A stretch of DNA of 64,000 bases from Hydrangea macrophylla. Lineage: Eukaryota > Streptophyta > Magnoliopsida > Cornales > Hydrangeaceae. This document shows positions 32,817 to 42,576 of this stretch, piece by piece. Location: contig CM066987.1 of assembly GCA_033977485.1 (NCBI GenBank), forward strand, positions 88,816,588 through 88,880,587, in the 5' to 3' direction. The notes below the pieces were generated by a model that worked only from the letters and a program-made list of their open reading frames with translations, did no database searches and was not told where the DNA came from. A program made the translations under genes and the position numbers. Within the stretch, counting starts at the first letter, position 1. Every line of letters starts with the position of its first letter.

Positions 32817-33285
32817 CACAACAAGACAGGTGGATGCTATGCAATGTATGGATAATGTGTCTTGAGCCCTATCATGTTAAGTGTTCTGATCCTAGTATGA
32901 GTGAGTGCTAGTGTTTTCGACTATGATGCAGTGGCTGACTCGGATAAGGACACAATGGTTTGGAAGACTCCGGGTCTCGGGACAGACTTCTTGAATTCCG
33001 AGAAACGTGCTTTGCAAGTGAAATGGATCAGGCACAATGTTTTAGAGGATGACAACCAAAGGTGACTGAGGGATCTTGTGATAACCGATAAGTGCGAAAA
33101 CTACGATAATGGACAAATGAGAAAGCTTATGATAATCAGGAGACACGGAGTCGTGGAATGACGGTGCTTTGTCTTCAAAATCTAGATACGGGCGATGTTC
33201 TGGTTATTCCTCATGGCCGATCTTCGGGAGTCGGTTCTGCTTTTGCTACTTTCTGCTGGGGATAGTGGGAACTAGTATCCTTCCG
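32817..33285. other. Sequence flanking the Copia insertion, unassigned
   Basis: No protein motif or repeat was recognised here. It is the DNA into which the Copia element inserted and may belong to the same older element as the PMD pseudogene downstream. Confidence 0.4.
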
Positions 33286-33289
33286 TATT

Positions 33290-33855
33290 TGTCCTCGGGG
33301 GATGGCGTGGGACCCTCAGAGGATCTCTCTTTTCTTGATATCTTTTTGTTTCTATCCTCAGGGGATGACGTAGGACTCTCGGGGAATCTCTCTCAACTGT
33401 TTCTTGATCGGGAACCAGGACCCATCTCTGAATCTCTCACGGTTGATCAAATCATTGCATTGGTTGGTCCGAAAAGCTGATTCGGGGCCTCCGGGAGCTG
33501 GTATCTTTCTATTTCTATCCTCGGGGGATGATGTAGGATTCTTGGAGAATCTCTCTCAACTGTTTCTTGATCGGGAATCAAGACCCATCTCTGAATCTCT
33601 CACAGTTGATCAAATCTTCCAGCACTCAATCCAAGAGGGTCAGTCGGGGCCTCCGGTAGCTGGTATCTCTGTTTCTATCCTCGGAGGATGATGTAGGATT
33701 CTCGAAGAATCTCTCTCAACTGTTTCTTGATCAGGAACCAGGACCCATCTCTGAATCTCTCACGGTTGATCAAATCTTTGCATTGGTCGGTCCGAAAAGC
33801 CGATTCGGGCCTTCGGGAGTTGATATTTTTTTGTTTCTATCCTCGGGGGATTAAC
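33290..33855 (+). repeat. Tandem repeat of about 162 bp, three full copies plus partial ends
   Basis: Units begin at the TCCTCGGGGGATGA block at 33355, 33518, 33678 and 33840 (spacing 163, 160 and 162 bp). Each contains CTCTCTCAACTGTTTCTTGAT and the GAATCTCTCACGGTTGATCA block in order. A partial unit precedes it near 33291. The ORFs over it (33169-33480, 33404-33691) repeat the same peptides and are not convincing genes. Confidence 0.88.
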
Positions 33856-34266
33856 CGAATCTGCTGGGGATAAAATGGATCTGTTGGGGATAAAACCTCA
33901 TAAATCTTGACTAAAATGGGCCACCGGAGCTAATCGGTACCAAAAACGGGCTGAAACAGGTCAGAATGGGCCGAAACGGGCCGAAACAGAGCGAAGCGGG
34001 ACCCGTAGGGAGCAGTGCTGTGGCGGCAGTTGGCCAATGCTGCGGTAGCACTGGGTAACCGGACTTCATGTGTGTATATCTCGGGTTTTTGAGCATTTCA
34101 AGCCCATTTTTGGCCATTTCGGGGCGTTTTTGGAGCCAAAATCCGTCAAAACGCAGCTTTTGCACGCTCGGGTGAGTAATCTTTCCCCATGATTGGAATT
34201 TTGATTGGTGTTTTGGTTCCATTTTTCAAGAAAAAAGTTTGGTTTTAGCTTCCATTTTTCTTGCAG

Positions 34267-36446
34267 ATCCATAGCTTCGAGCTCGAGGAGACCGTCTAAG
34301 AAGGCCAAGGAACGAATGAAAGCCGAGAGCCAAATCCCGGACATGATTTTACGGGACCCCCAACGTCATATTTCGGCCGCGGCTCTAGCGAGCCTGGTAT
34401 GTGAAACTCTCGACAGTTTAGGACTATTTTGTGCATTGTGCTAGTTATATGGACTGTAGTGTGCACCTAGAGTTTGTTGGAAGCTTGTTTTGTGCTCGTA
34501 CGTTGATTTTGTGAAGTTGGATTTGGGTCGTGAATAGTGATTTTGTGCTCATTTTTTGTCATTTTTGATATGTGCAGGTGCCGAAAGTGACATTGAAGGG
34601 CCATGGTAGCCTTGCTCATACTTTTCTGTGGTACACCCAACTCTTGCCTGCCATCAAGAGAATGGTAGACGATGCCGGGTTAGGCGGTTTTGTCCGCCTA
34701 GTTTCAAAGAGTAGCAACGATCTGGCGCATTTTTACGCTCTTGCTGAAAGATGGTGGGACACCACCAATACTTTCCACCTGCCATTTGGTGAGATGACAA
34801 TGACGCCTCTTGATTTTTCCATGATTACCGGTTTGAGAGTTCGTTGAAGCGCCTGATTTTGGACTACTTCTATGAGATTGACCCTAAAGCTGTAGAGATG
34901 CTGATTGGGGCTGTTCCTCCTAATCTGGAGAGGCACTGGTTTCCTTGTCGCTGGCTTTATCGGGCCTACGACAGAGGGAATCACAACCTGAATAATTCTC
35001 AGCTTCTGAGGGTATTTCTTCTGTATGTTCTTGGTTGGTCAATTTTTGCGACACGGAATGACCGGGTGAACTTGAGGCTTCTTTCTTGCCTGGCGACCAT
35101 CGGTAACATCCCCTCTTATGACTAGAGTGGTGCTGCCTTGGCCCAACTTTACAAACATATAGGTGAGGTTTCCCGGGGTGATATCAAATCGACGGGGGGA
35201 TTCTGGCGATCTTAGGAGGTATGTACTGCAACCTCTTTTATCTTTTGACTTTTTGATTTTCGTACTTCTTGTCTTTTCTGATTTTCCCTTTGTCTGTGCA
35301 GCTTTGGAGCTTTGAGTACCTGAAGATGTTGGCTCCTTCCCCTGCTGATGAATCAGGTGAAGATGAGGATGGCATGGCTCCTGTGCCTTTGTTCCCCCGG
35401 GGCTTCAGATGGCGGAGGGATGTTGTCGGGGTGAAGAGCGGGGCTCATCGGATTGTTCTCCTCAAAAACTTCTTATCTGGGCTGACAGCTGCTAGCGTTG
35501 ATTGGACGCCTTGGGAACGCGTTGCCTATGCCGCCCCAGAGGAGATACAAGCGGTCAAGCCCCTTTCCTCTTGCCGACTTCTAATGGAAAGTACCGAAAG
35601 CAGGCAATGGTTCCTTGGTGAGCGAGTGTCTCGGCAGGTGGTTGGCGGTCCGAGGTATCGCATCCCTCAGAATCCTCCTGTGATGGATGCTGATGACCTT
35701 TCTGGTGATGCTTTGCTAGCGGCCTTAGCTGGTACTGATGTTTGGTTTACTTTCTCTCTGAGACCGGCTATGAGACTTACCGTGGCCGCTTCCTGATACC
35801 CAACTTCCCACTCCTGGATGTGAGTTTCTTTTACGTTTTTATCTCTATTCGTCACTTATGTTTTTAACTCATCTTTTCCCTAACTTGTTTTGTGCCTACA
35901 GCTTCGCGAGATGTACAGGAGACATGTTCCCCCAGTTTCTGATCCTATCCCTCCTTGGGATTGGACTGTTAATGTTTTGGGTACAGATGGCTCTCCCCAG
36001 GTTATGGATGTGTCACGGGTCATATGTGGGTATCCCACCCAGCCGGCAGGTGTCCTCAACATCCCTTGGAGTTATGCTGAGGAGGGCCACGCCTTGGCAG
36101 CTAGCTTACGGTCTTTGGTCATCACGCGAGACCATCGGGTATGTCTCTAGTTTTACGCTCCTTAAGGTTATGAGGTCCTAACCCTGATTTTGCCCTTGAC
36201 AGATGGATGGTATGCGGCAGTTCGCCACTAGTCAGATGGCGTCATTGGTAAGTTTCTGACTCGACTTCGTTTTTGTACTTTTTGTTGTTTCTCCACTGAT
36301 TGCTTTCATTTTATTTGTGTGTGTAGTATCGCGGGGGTGGTGCCAGCTCATCGAGGATCGGGCCGAGGTACAGAGGTGGCAGAAGGAGACCATCGTCGAC
36401 GTACACTCCGGGTGGCCTGACAGAAGACGAAGAAGAGGAAGACTGA
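34267..36446 (+). pseudogene. Six-exon plant mobile domain (PMD) gene, inactivated
   Basis: Exons read 34267-34396, 34578-35218, 35302-35819, 35902-36138, 36203-36247 and 36327-36446, all with GT-AG introns (acceptors TGTGCAG, CTGTGCAG, CCTACAG, TTGACAG, GTGTAG). The protein follows the PMD layout: LLPAIKRMVDDAGLGGFVRL, DLAHFYALAERWWDTTNTFH, FGEMTMTPLDFSMITGL, LLRVFLLYVLGWSIF, SGAALAQLYKHIGEVSRGD, then LWSFEYLKML and an Arg/Gly-rich end closing in an acidic tail. PMD proteins are linked to transposons and to silencing factors such as MAIL1. Damage: frameshift or small deletion near 34840, TAG at 35123-35125 and 35213-35215 (both where Trp is expected), frameshift near 35755. An acceptor-like TTCTTGCAG before 34267 suggests a further 5' exon. 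Confidence 0.8.
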
Positions 36447-36758
36447 GGCCTCCTACGCGGGGATTTTGTTTTATCTCCATTTCATGTTTTCAATTGGGTT
36501 GTACTAGTGAATTTTGTGACTGATGGACAATGTGTAGGACAATGTGTCGGATAATGTGTGGGATGATTTGTGACCCTTTGGTAGAGTGTGATGATGCTTT
36601 GCCTTTTAGGCCGGATAGTTTCCGGTTTGAAGGCGCAATCGTGTGCTGGTTTTTATTTGGTGGTTGTGTGACGATATATGTGCACTGTGATTGTTGATGT
36701 TACTGCAATGAGTAGCCTTGTGATAGTGAGTGTGTTTGCCTTGCAGGTGGGATAGTCT
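36447..36758 (+). other. Downstream of the PMD pseudogene, no gene seen
   Basis: The stretch is T/G-rich with repeated GACAATGTGT(A/C)GGA phrases near 36525-36560. It would be the 3' untranslated region of the PMD gene. A TTGCCTTGCAG acceptor-like site lies near 36745. Confidence 0.4.
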
Positions 36759-36968
36759 GTGAAACGGGGAGGTGCTGCCGAAATTTTGAATTTTGCTAGA
36801 GTCGTGACAGAAAATATGGCATTGTATGATCTCGCTCAACTCACAGCTTGGCTAAACATCACGGATGGTATGGAGCGGATCAACCTCTTCAGCTACGGTC
36901 TGACCGAGCTATTCTCTCTTCGCCAGATGGCTCTGAATACTAAGTTCATGCGTGCCACTATTGTCCAA
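36759..36968 (+). pseudogene. DUF7745/PMD-like antisense ORF, N-terminal fragment
   Basis: The open frame encodes a segment ending in SLRQMALNTKFMRATIVQ, the point where this family continues with an FWDP-like block. That continuation is found after the truncated Tekay insertion, at 40833, in the same frame relation but with a few codons lost. It lies opposite to the Tat polyprotein strand. No native start codon is evident; upstream in-frame TAG at 36753-36755. Confidence 0.65.
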
Positions 36969-36970
36969 GT

Positions 36971-37210
36971 ATGTTGAGGAAGTGTCTTCATAACCCGGCT
37001 CACGAGATCGACTTCAAAGATATTGAAGTAAATGACAATGCTACATTCATTGAAGGACCTGTAAAGATTCTGGATCATGTAATCAAGAAGTTGAGAAACA
37101 AAGAGATTCCGCTGGTAAAGATTCAGTGGAAACACCATGACGAAGGAGAAGCCTCTTGGGAGCTGGAATCGAAAATGAGAGAGAAATTTCCTTTTCTTTT
37201 TAGTACCTAG
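36971..37210 (+). pseudogene. Tekay-like integrase C-terminus with chromodomain-like tail
   Basis: The fragment starts at MLRKCLHNP and ends naturally at TAG 37208-37210. Motifs GPVKILDHVIKKLRNKEIP, LVKIQWKHH and ASWELESKMREKFP align with the intact Tekay tail at 8402-8650. The catalytic core is missing. Confidence 0.9.
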
Positions 37211-37677
37211 ATAGCTCAGATTTCGAGGACGAAATCCTGTAATAGTTGGTAGAAGATGTAATACATGTAATTTCTCTACGTGCAATAATACGAGTTTTAT
37301 GAATTTCTATATCTGGTCTATTATTACATTATTATTTTATTTGTGTGACTGTATCAGTGTAATGTAATTACTAATTAGACTATAATCACTGCACTGACTC
37401 GACCGTAATTAGAATTAACTTAGTCCCGTAACCGGACCCGGACATTAGAAATAATACCCGATTGCACGTAAATCGAGACTGACACGCATATCAAGAATAT
37501 TTGCACACAAACCGAGATAGTGGCACAAAACTCGAGGTGGACCCCACATGGTCGACCACATGGCAGCCCATGCACCAAATGGCACCACCTCCCTTGCCAC
37601 TTGTCCACCTCTAGGACACTTGTCCATGCATATACACTCTAGCACATGCATGGTGACACATATCCCACCACCATCTC

Positions 37678-37685
37678 TATATAAA
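37678..37685 (+). promoter_or_regulatory. TATA box of the truncated Tekay-like LTR
   Basis: TATATAAA within CTCTATATAAACATG, about 440 bp into the LTR and preceded by CCAC-rich sequence, is a canonical plant TATA box. Confidence 0.6.
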
Positions 37686-37984
37686 CATGCCTATATTCAT
37701 GCATTACACCCTTGGCCATTTACAATCTGCATATAGAGTTAGAGAGAGCTAGGAGATGAACTCCATGGAGAGATAAGAGATACATGGAGATGGAGAAGAA
37801 CTAGGAAGAAGTCTCCACCATTGAGGTTGTGTTCAAGCTTCCTAAGCCCAAATCCAAAGCCCAAGCTCAATTTCAAGTTTAAGTGAGTATTCTAACTCAC
37901 TTTAGAACCTATGTAGTATGTAGTAATGTTTATTATGTGCTTGATGTTGATAGTTTGAGAGATCCATGCCATGCAAGATAAATT

Positions 37985-38500
37985 TTCAAATCTGGGAAGC
38001 AGAAACTTCCAGCAGAATGTTGTTTAGTAAAACAAACATTTCGAGCAGTTAAAAAATGGGAATGAGGCTAGGTTTTTTTATGGAGAAATCTAACTCATTT
38101 ATCTACAAATAACTCTTCTATAGCTCAGTCTGAAAATCAATTCTTCATAGGTGAAATGTACATGCAACGAAGTACTTTAAATCTGAGAAACAGAAATTTC
38201 CAGTAGAATGTAGTTTAGTAAAATGAATGTTTCAAGCAGCTCCGAAATCTAAATTAAGCTAGGTTTTTTTGTGGAGAAAGTTAACTCATTTATCTACAAA
38301 TAACTCTTTTATAGCCTGGTCTAAAAATGACTCCTTGATAGGTGAAATGCACATGCAATGCAGTACTATAAATCTGGGACAGAGCAGTCCGAAAATATAA
38401 AAATGTCTAAGTAAAATAAATATTTTGAGTAGCTCAAAAATGTAATTGAAGCTAGATTTTTTTGTACATGAATCTAATCTAATTATCTACAATGTTCTAG
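37985..38500 (+). repeat. 191-bp tandem repeat, about 2.7 copies, inside the LTR
   Basis: The AAATCTG(G/A)GA block recurs at 37989, 38180 and 38371, exactly 191 bp apart. Units share CTAGGTTTTTTT and TTATCTACAAATAACTCTT. Copies have diverged moderately. Confidence 0.82.
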
Positions 38501-39110
38501 TTTTGAGTTTGATCTACAAATCAATTTATCATCCCCAAATAAATCATATCAATTCAGTCGATATAGTAAAATTAATTCCTGGCAGATTGTATAACTACTT
38601 GTATGATGTGTTTATTATTGATGCTTGCTTTCCGGTACCTATGTGGTTATGGATATCTTGTGTTATGGTAGTACTATCGCGTATATGAGTATGTTAAGGG
38701 TTTCATCTATATGGTTATTGATATCAAATCCATGTTATAGATCCACGAGCTACACGCTAGGTTTCCGTTGTTATGAATATAGTGTGATGACTATAGAGAG
38801 TTCATACCCAAGCTATAAGTATGTTGTACGGCACGATTATTGCACTGATAGTGATTGGATAGGTTTCAAATGTAAGTATATTATAACAAAAAATAGGATG
38901 ACAGATGTATAAACGTAACTTCGAAAGTATATTCGGAAGTCCTTTAATGAACTACGTTCCGAAAAGAGTGACGAATGCGCGGTCGGGAAAACGTAAGGGT
39001 CGGTTGTGCTATGTTAGAAGCAGATTATGGTAAGGATAATTGTCAGATAGGTAATCTGGGCAGCGAAGATCAGGATAGTAAGAAAAAGGGATGTGTTGTT
39101 GAGTTGTGAC

Positions 39111-40045
39111 GCGGTGATTCTTTGAGTGAAGACTCCTTTCGGTTCTTCGTGATGGAATAGATGTTCTTGCACTCCGTAAACGCTACGGTTCTTCGTGATG
39201 GAGAAGCGGTGATTCTTTGAGTAAAGACTCCTTTCGGTTCTTCGTGACGAAATGGATGTTCTTGTACTCCGTAACGCTTTCGGTTCTTCGTGACGAAGCG
39301 GTGATTCTTTGAGTGAAGACTCATTTCGGTTCTTCGTGATGGAATGGATGTTCTTGCACTCCGTAAATGCTTCAGTTCTTCGTGATGGAGAAGCGGTGAT
39401 TCTTTGAGTAAAGACTCCTTTCGGTTCTTCGTGACGAAATGGATGTTCTTGTACTCCGTAACGCTTTCGGTTCTTCGTGACGAAGCGGTGATTCTTTGAG
39501 TGAAGACTCCTTTCGGTTCTTCGGGATGGAATGGATGTTCTTGCACTCCGTAAACGCTTCAGTTCTTCGTGATGGAGAAGCGGTGATTCTTTGAGTAAAG
39601 ACTCCTTTCGGTTCTTCATGACAAAATGAATGTTCTTGTACTCCGTAACGCTTTCGGTTCTTCGTGACGAAGCGGTGATTCTTTGAGTGAAGACTCCTTT
39701 CGGTTCTTCGTGATGGAATGGATGTTCTTGCACTCCGTAAACGCTTCAGTTCTTCGTGATGGAGAAGCGGTGATTCTTTGAGTAAAGACTCCTTCCGGTT
39801 CTTAGTGATGGGATGGATGTTCTTGCACTCCGTAAACGCTTCGGTTCTTCGTGATAGAGAAGCGGTAATTCTTTGAGTAAAGACTCCTTTCGGTTCTTCG
39901 TGACGAAATGGATGTTCTTGTACTCCGTAACGCTTTCGGTTCTTCGTGACGAAGCGGTGATTCCTTGAGTTAAGACTCCTTTCGGTTCTTCGTGACGAAT
40001 TGGATGTTCTTGCACTCCTTAACACTTCGGTTCTTCGTGACGAAG
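39111..40045 (+). repeat. Tandem array of about 93 bp, ten units in alternating pairs
   Basis: Unit starts (GCGGTGATTC) fall near 39111, 39206, 39298, 39393, 39485, 39579, 39672, 39767, 39862 and 39953, a spacing of 91-95 bp that tends to alternate. Units ending in a GATGGAGAAGCGG form alternate with units ending in GACGAAGCGG, so the true period is a dimer of about 187 bp. Two long minus-strand reading frames cover it, but they merely repeat the same peptide. Confidence 0.9.
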
Positions 40046-40828
40046 TGGTTGATGAAAGATGTTTTTGGTTGATGAAAGATGTTTCGATTGACGAAGGATG
40101 TTTTGGTTGATGAAAGATGGTTTGGTTAGCAAGAGATACTTTGGGTTTGTAAATGACGTCGGATGTTAGAAATGAATGATAGTGGCGTTAAGAATATCGA
40201 GACGAGTTTTCTCAGTTGGACGTTTTCTTTTCGAATACGTGGTTAGGTATATTGGTAGTTATGGCCCAATGGTGAGAACGCAAAGATCTTAAAAGATATG
40301 TTAAAAAAATAATAAGGGTATCTTTGTTGTGCTTTACTATATACGTTCCATTTGATTTAGCTTACTCACTCAGCTTTCATAAGCTGACGACGTTCATGTC
40401 GCTGGACATTCCCATGTCCAGCTTATCCAGGTAACGAGTACACGGGTTATGATGCTACGCAAGCGGAGAACGTGGAGGAAGAGTACACCGAAGATGGCTA
40501 TGGATATACTTGTTAGAGAGAAGACTAGTGGCTGTCTTTTGTAAATGTCTTTGGTGGAAAGCTCTATCAGAAGACTTATTATAGCTTTTGTAAGGCCCTA
40601 GAGCCATAAGACTCTGATGTATCTACCATGATGTAATAGTTAACTAGTACTGTGGCCTTTCTTTGTAATATATCAATGTGAGCAGATGTTGGTTTTATCA
40701 TTTTGGTTACGTTGTTTAATATTATTATTTGGTCACGGACAAATCGGTACTGCAACCAGTCACGTGCCTCAGGGTCCAAGATGAAAATTTTAAATTTTTC
40801 CATATTTTGGCTACGCCGAGGCGTGACA

Positions 40829-41663
40829 GAACCATATCTTCAATTTTAATGGCCTGGAGATATGTCCCCTGTTTGAGGAGTTCTGTGCTATCCTTGGCTT
40901 CGATTCTGACTCCAACCTGATTCTCCCTTCTGCTAATACCCCCAGTCCCACACGAGGCTTGGCTGAATACCTGAACTGTTCCACTACTACTTCCCGCCTG
41001 CTAATTCATGGTGAGGTTCTTGACATTGCTTCCATCATCGCCCGGTATGCTAGTCCTGGGAATCCTAGCGTGTATGATGCTACCCGCGGGGCCGCTATGA
41101 TATTGTGCATGACTTCGCACTTTCTATTCTCGAGTGCTTCTATCAACTTGGTGCACGTGTGCCTTGGGCTGAAATTGAGTAAGAACCCCATGGCCATGGT
41201 TTTGGCCGAAACTCTAAATGGTTTGGATAATGCTTTCAGCCAAGGAACTCTTCTTCTTTCTGGGGCGCCTTTGGTGTTACAGGCTTGGCTATATGAGCAC
41301 CTTCAGTTATGGACAGGTGGTGTGCCTCCAGTTTACTTCCGCAGGGTCGTGCTTTATTCCCACTATACTTTTGCCGACTGGGTTGACCTGCTGGGTGCTC
41401 TTTCTGAGGCAGACATCTGCTGGATTGTGGGGCGTTGGGGCCTCCATGCTGTGACCACCAACCTCAGGGATTACCAGAGAGTATGGTTGATGGGCCTGAG
41501 AGAGACTTCTTTCTATCATCCTCGTCGATTGGCCAGACAATACGGGCGAGTTCAAGAGGTCCCCCAGGGGCTTACTGAGAGGGTCTTTGCTTCCAGAGTC
41601 AGAGCTGTTACTATTGCTGCTTTCATTGGTGGATGGGCCTGCCGAGTAAGAGCCTACTTCTAA
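40829..41663 (+). pseudogene. DUF7745/PMD-like antisense ORF, C-terminal part
   Basis: The frame is open from 40833 (HIFNFNGLEICPLFEEF) to TAA 41661-41663. It contains the family's LEICPLFEEFCAILGF block, a middle part with LGLKLSKNP and ETLNGLDNAF, and a conserved end with YEHLQLWTGG, Trp/Arg-rich helices and WLMGLRE. Proteins of this type occur across plants and are tied to mobile elements; their activity is unknown. It lies antisense and 3' of the Tat integrase, where antisense extra ORFs are known in Tat-lineage elements. The sequence is otherwise intact for ~276 codons; the insertion at 36969-40828 removed its continuity. Confidence 0.75.
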
Positions 41664-42288
41664 AGACCTTTGAAGAAATAAAAGACACAAAATAAAATTG
41701 GACTTGACTGATTATGCTTCTTTCCTCCAAGTATCTTTGATATTTGTGATTGCTTTCTGAAAGAACTTTTTTGTTTTCATTTATCACTGCATATGTAATA
41801 TTCCAAGTTTGTTTATCAGTGAACCTTGGTTACTTGGAGAACCTTATTTTATGCATTTAGCTTTCTGAAAACATTTGTAGTATGATTTTGATCAGATGTT
41901 TGCTTTTGGTACTTGTTTGGGCATGCTAGGACGATTAGAGGCAAACGAGGCGGGTGGCCGAAGTTTGCCCCTAGTTTGGGATATGTATGGTTGTGAGGCA
42001 AATGAGGTAGATGACCGACGTTTGCCCCTAGTTTGGAAGATGTTCAGGTAAACGAGGCGGTGGCCAAAGTTTGCCCCTTATGTGAAGGGTGATTTTTAGG
42101 TTATGGTAAGGACCGCGACTTTATTTTTCTCACATGCTCATAATTTTGCCCAGGCGCCAGTTAGGTGACCTAGCGAGCACTTTTCTCTCTTTTGTTATTG
42201 CTCACTTTGGATTTAACTCTAATTTTTGCCTAGGCGTCCTTTCAGATTTTCGACCTAGCTAGCCATCCTTCTTTTCTTTTTTGAAAGT
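41664..42288. repeat. Tat 3' non-coding region with TTTGCCCCTAGTTTGG repeats
   Basis: After the antisense ORF, three units containing AGGCAAACGAGGCGG and GTTTGCCCC follow at about 41938-42085, spaced about 60 bp. The rest is non-coding with repeated GACCTAGC phrases. Confidence 0.7.
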
Positions 42289-42290
42289 CT

Positions 42291-42575
42291 GCCTACGTAC
42301 CCTCGAGCGGGGATCAGGTCCAACGTAGTTCGGGCCAAGGTAGAAGAGAAGTGGTTTGTTTTCTAATGGGTGGGACGACCGAACCAATGTGGTTGCCTAC
42401 GTATCCCCGAGTGGGAATCAGGTCGAGCGTAGTTCAGGGCAAGGTCTTGAAGGAGATGGGCTATTTTGTGGGTGAAGCGACTGAACCGATGTGGTTGCCT
42501 ACGTATCTCCGAGTGGGAATCAGGTCGAGTGTAGTTCAGGGCAAGGTCTTGAAAGGAAATTGGTTTTGGGGAATG
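42291..42575. repeat. 103-bp tandem repeat next to the Tat integrase end
   Basis: The GCCTACGTA block starts units at 42291, 42395 and 42497 (spacing 104 and 102 bp). Each has GGGAATCAGGTC and CGTAGTTC. This CCTACGTA...CGTAGTTC repeat is familiar from Ogre-like elements of other plants, which supports the lineage call. Confidence 0.85.
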
Positions 42576-42576
42576 G

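Larger units (their letters stand above)
36969..40828 (+). mobile_element. 5'-truncated Tekay-like chromovirus (integrase tail plus 3' LTR)
   Basis: On the plus strand only the last ~80 integrase codons (36971-37209), a short untranslated stretch with the TTTCGAGGACGAAAT block common to Tekay elements, and a 3' LTR survive. The left edge falls abruptly inside coding sequence with no LTR or target duplication. The LTR shares a conserved block with the intact Tekay (AGCTGACGACGTT near 40382 here, antisense near 5787), but most of its sequence differs, so it is another family of the clade. Confidence 0.85.
37238..40828 (+). repeat. 3' LTR of the truncated Tekay-like element
   Basis: It starts TGTAATAG after the integrase stop and ends GCGTGACA, with TG/CA termini, about 3.59 kb. 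It contains a TATA box at 37678, a 191-bp tandem repeat (about 37985-38500) and a large 93-bp array (39111-40045). The start is inferred; no partner LTR is present to confirm it. Confidence 0.72.

Noticed and set aside
33169..33691. ORFs with repeated SSGDDVG and FLDRE peptides
   Set aside because: They follow the 162-bp tandem repeat and break where the unit length shifts frame; no splice or start context supports them.
36793..36812. GAGTCGTGACAGAA before the antisense ORF as a leftover Tekay LTR end (compare 40818-40831)
   Set aside because: The match is only 14 bases with one mismatch and lacks a target duplication, so chance cannot be excluded.
39014..40025. Long minus-strand ORFs (up to 239 codons) rich in Arg, His and Glu
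   Set aside because: They cover the 93-bp tandem array and repeat one peptide in several overlapping frames; the openness is a by-product of the repeat.
39111..40045. A CRISPR-like array
   Set aside because: Units are contiguous with no unique spacers and the DNA is clearly from a plant nuclear genome.
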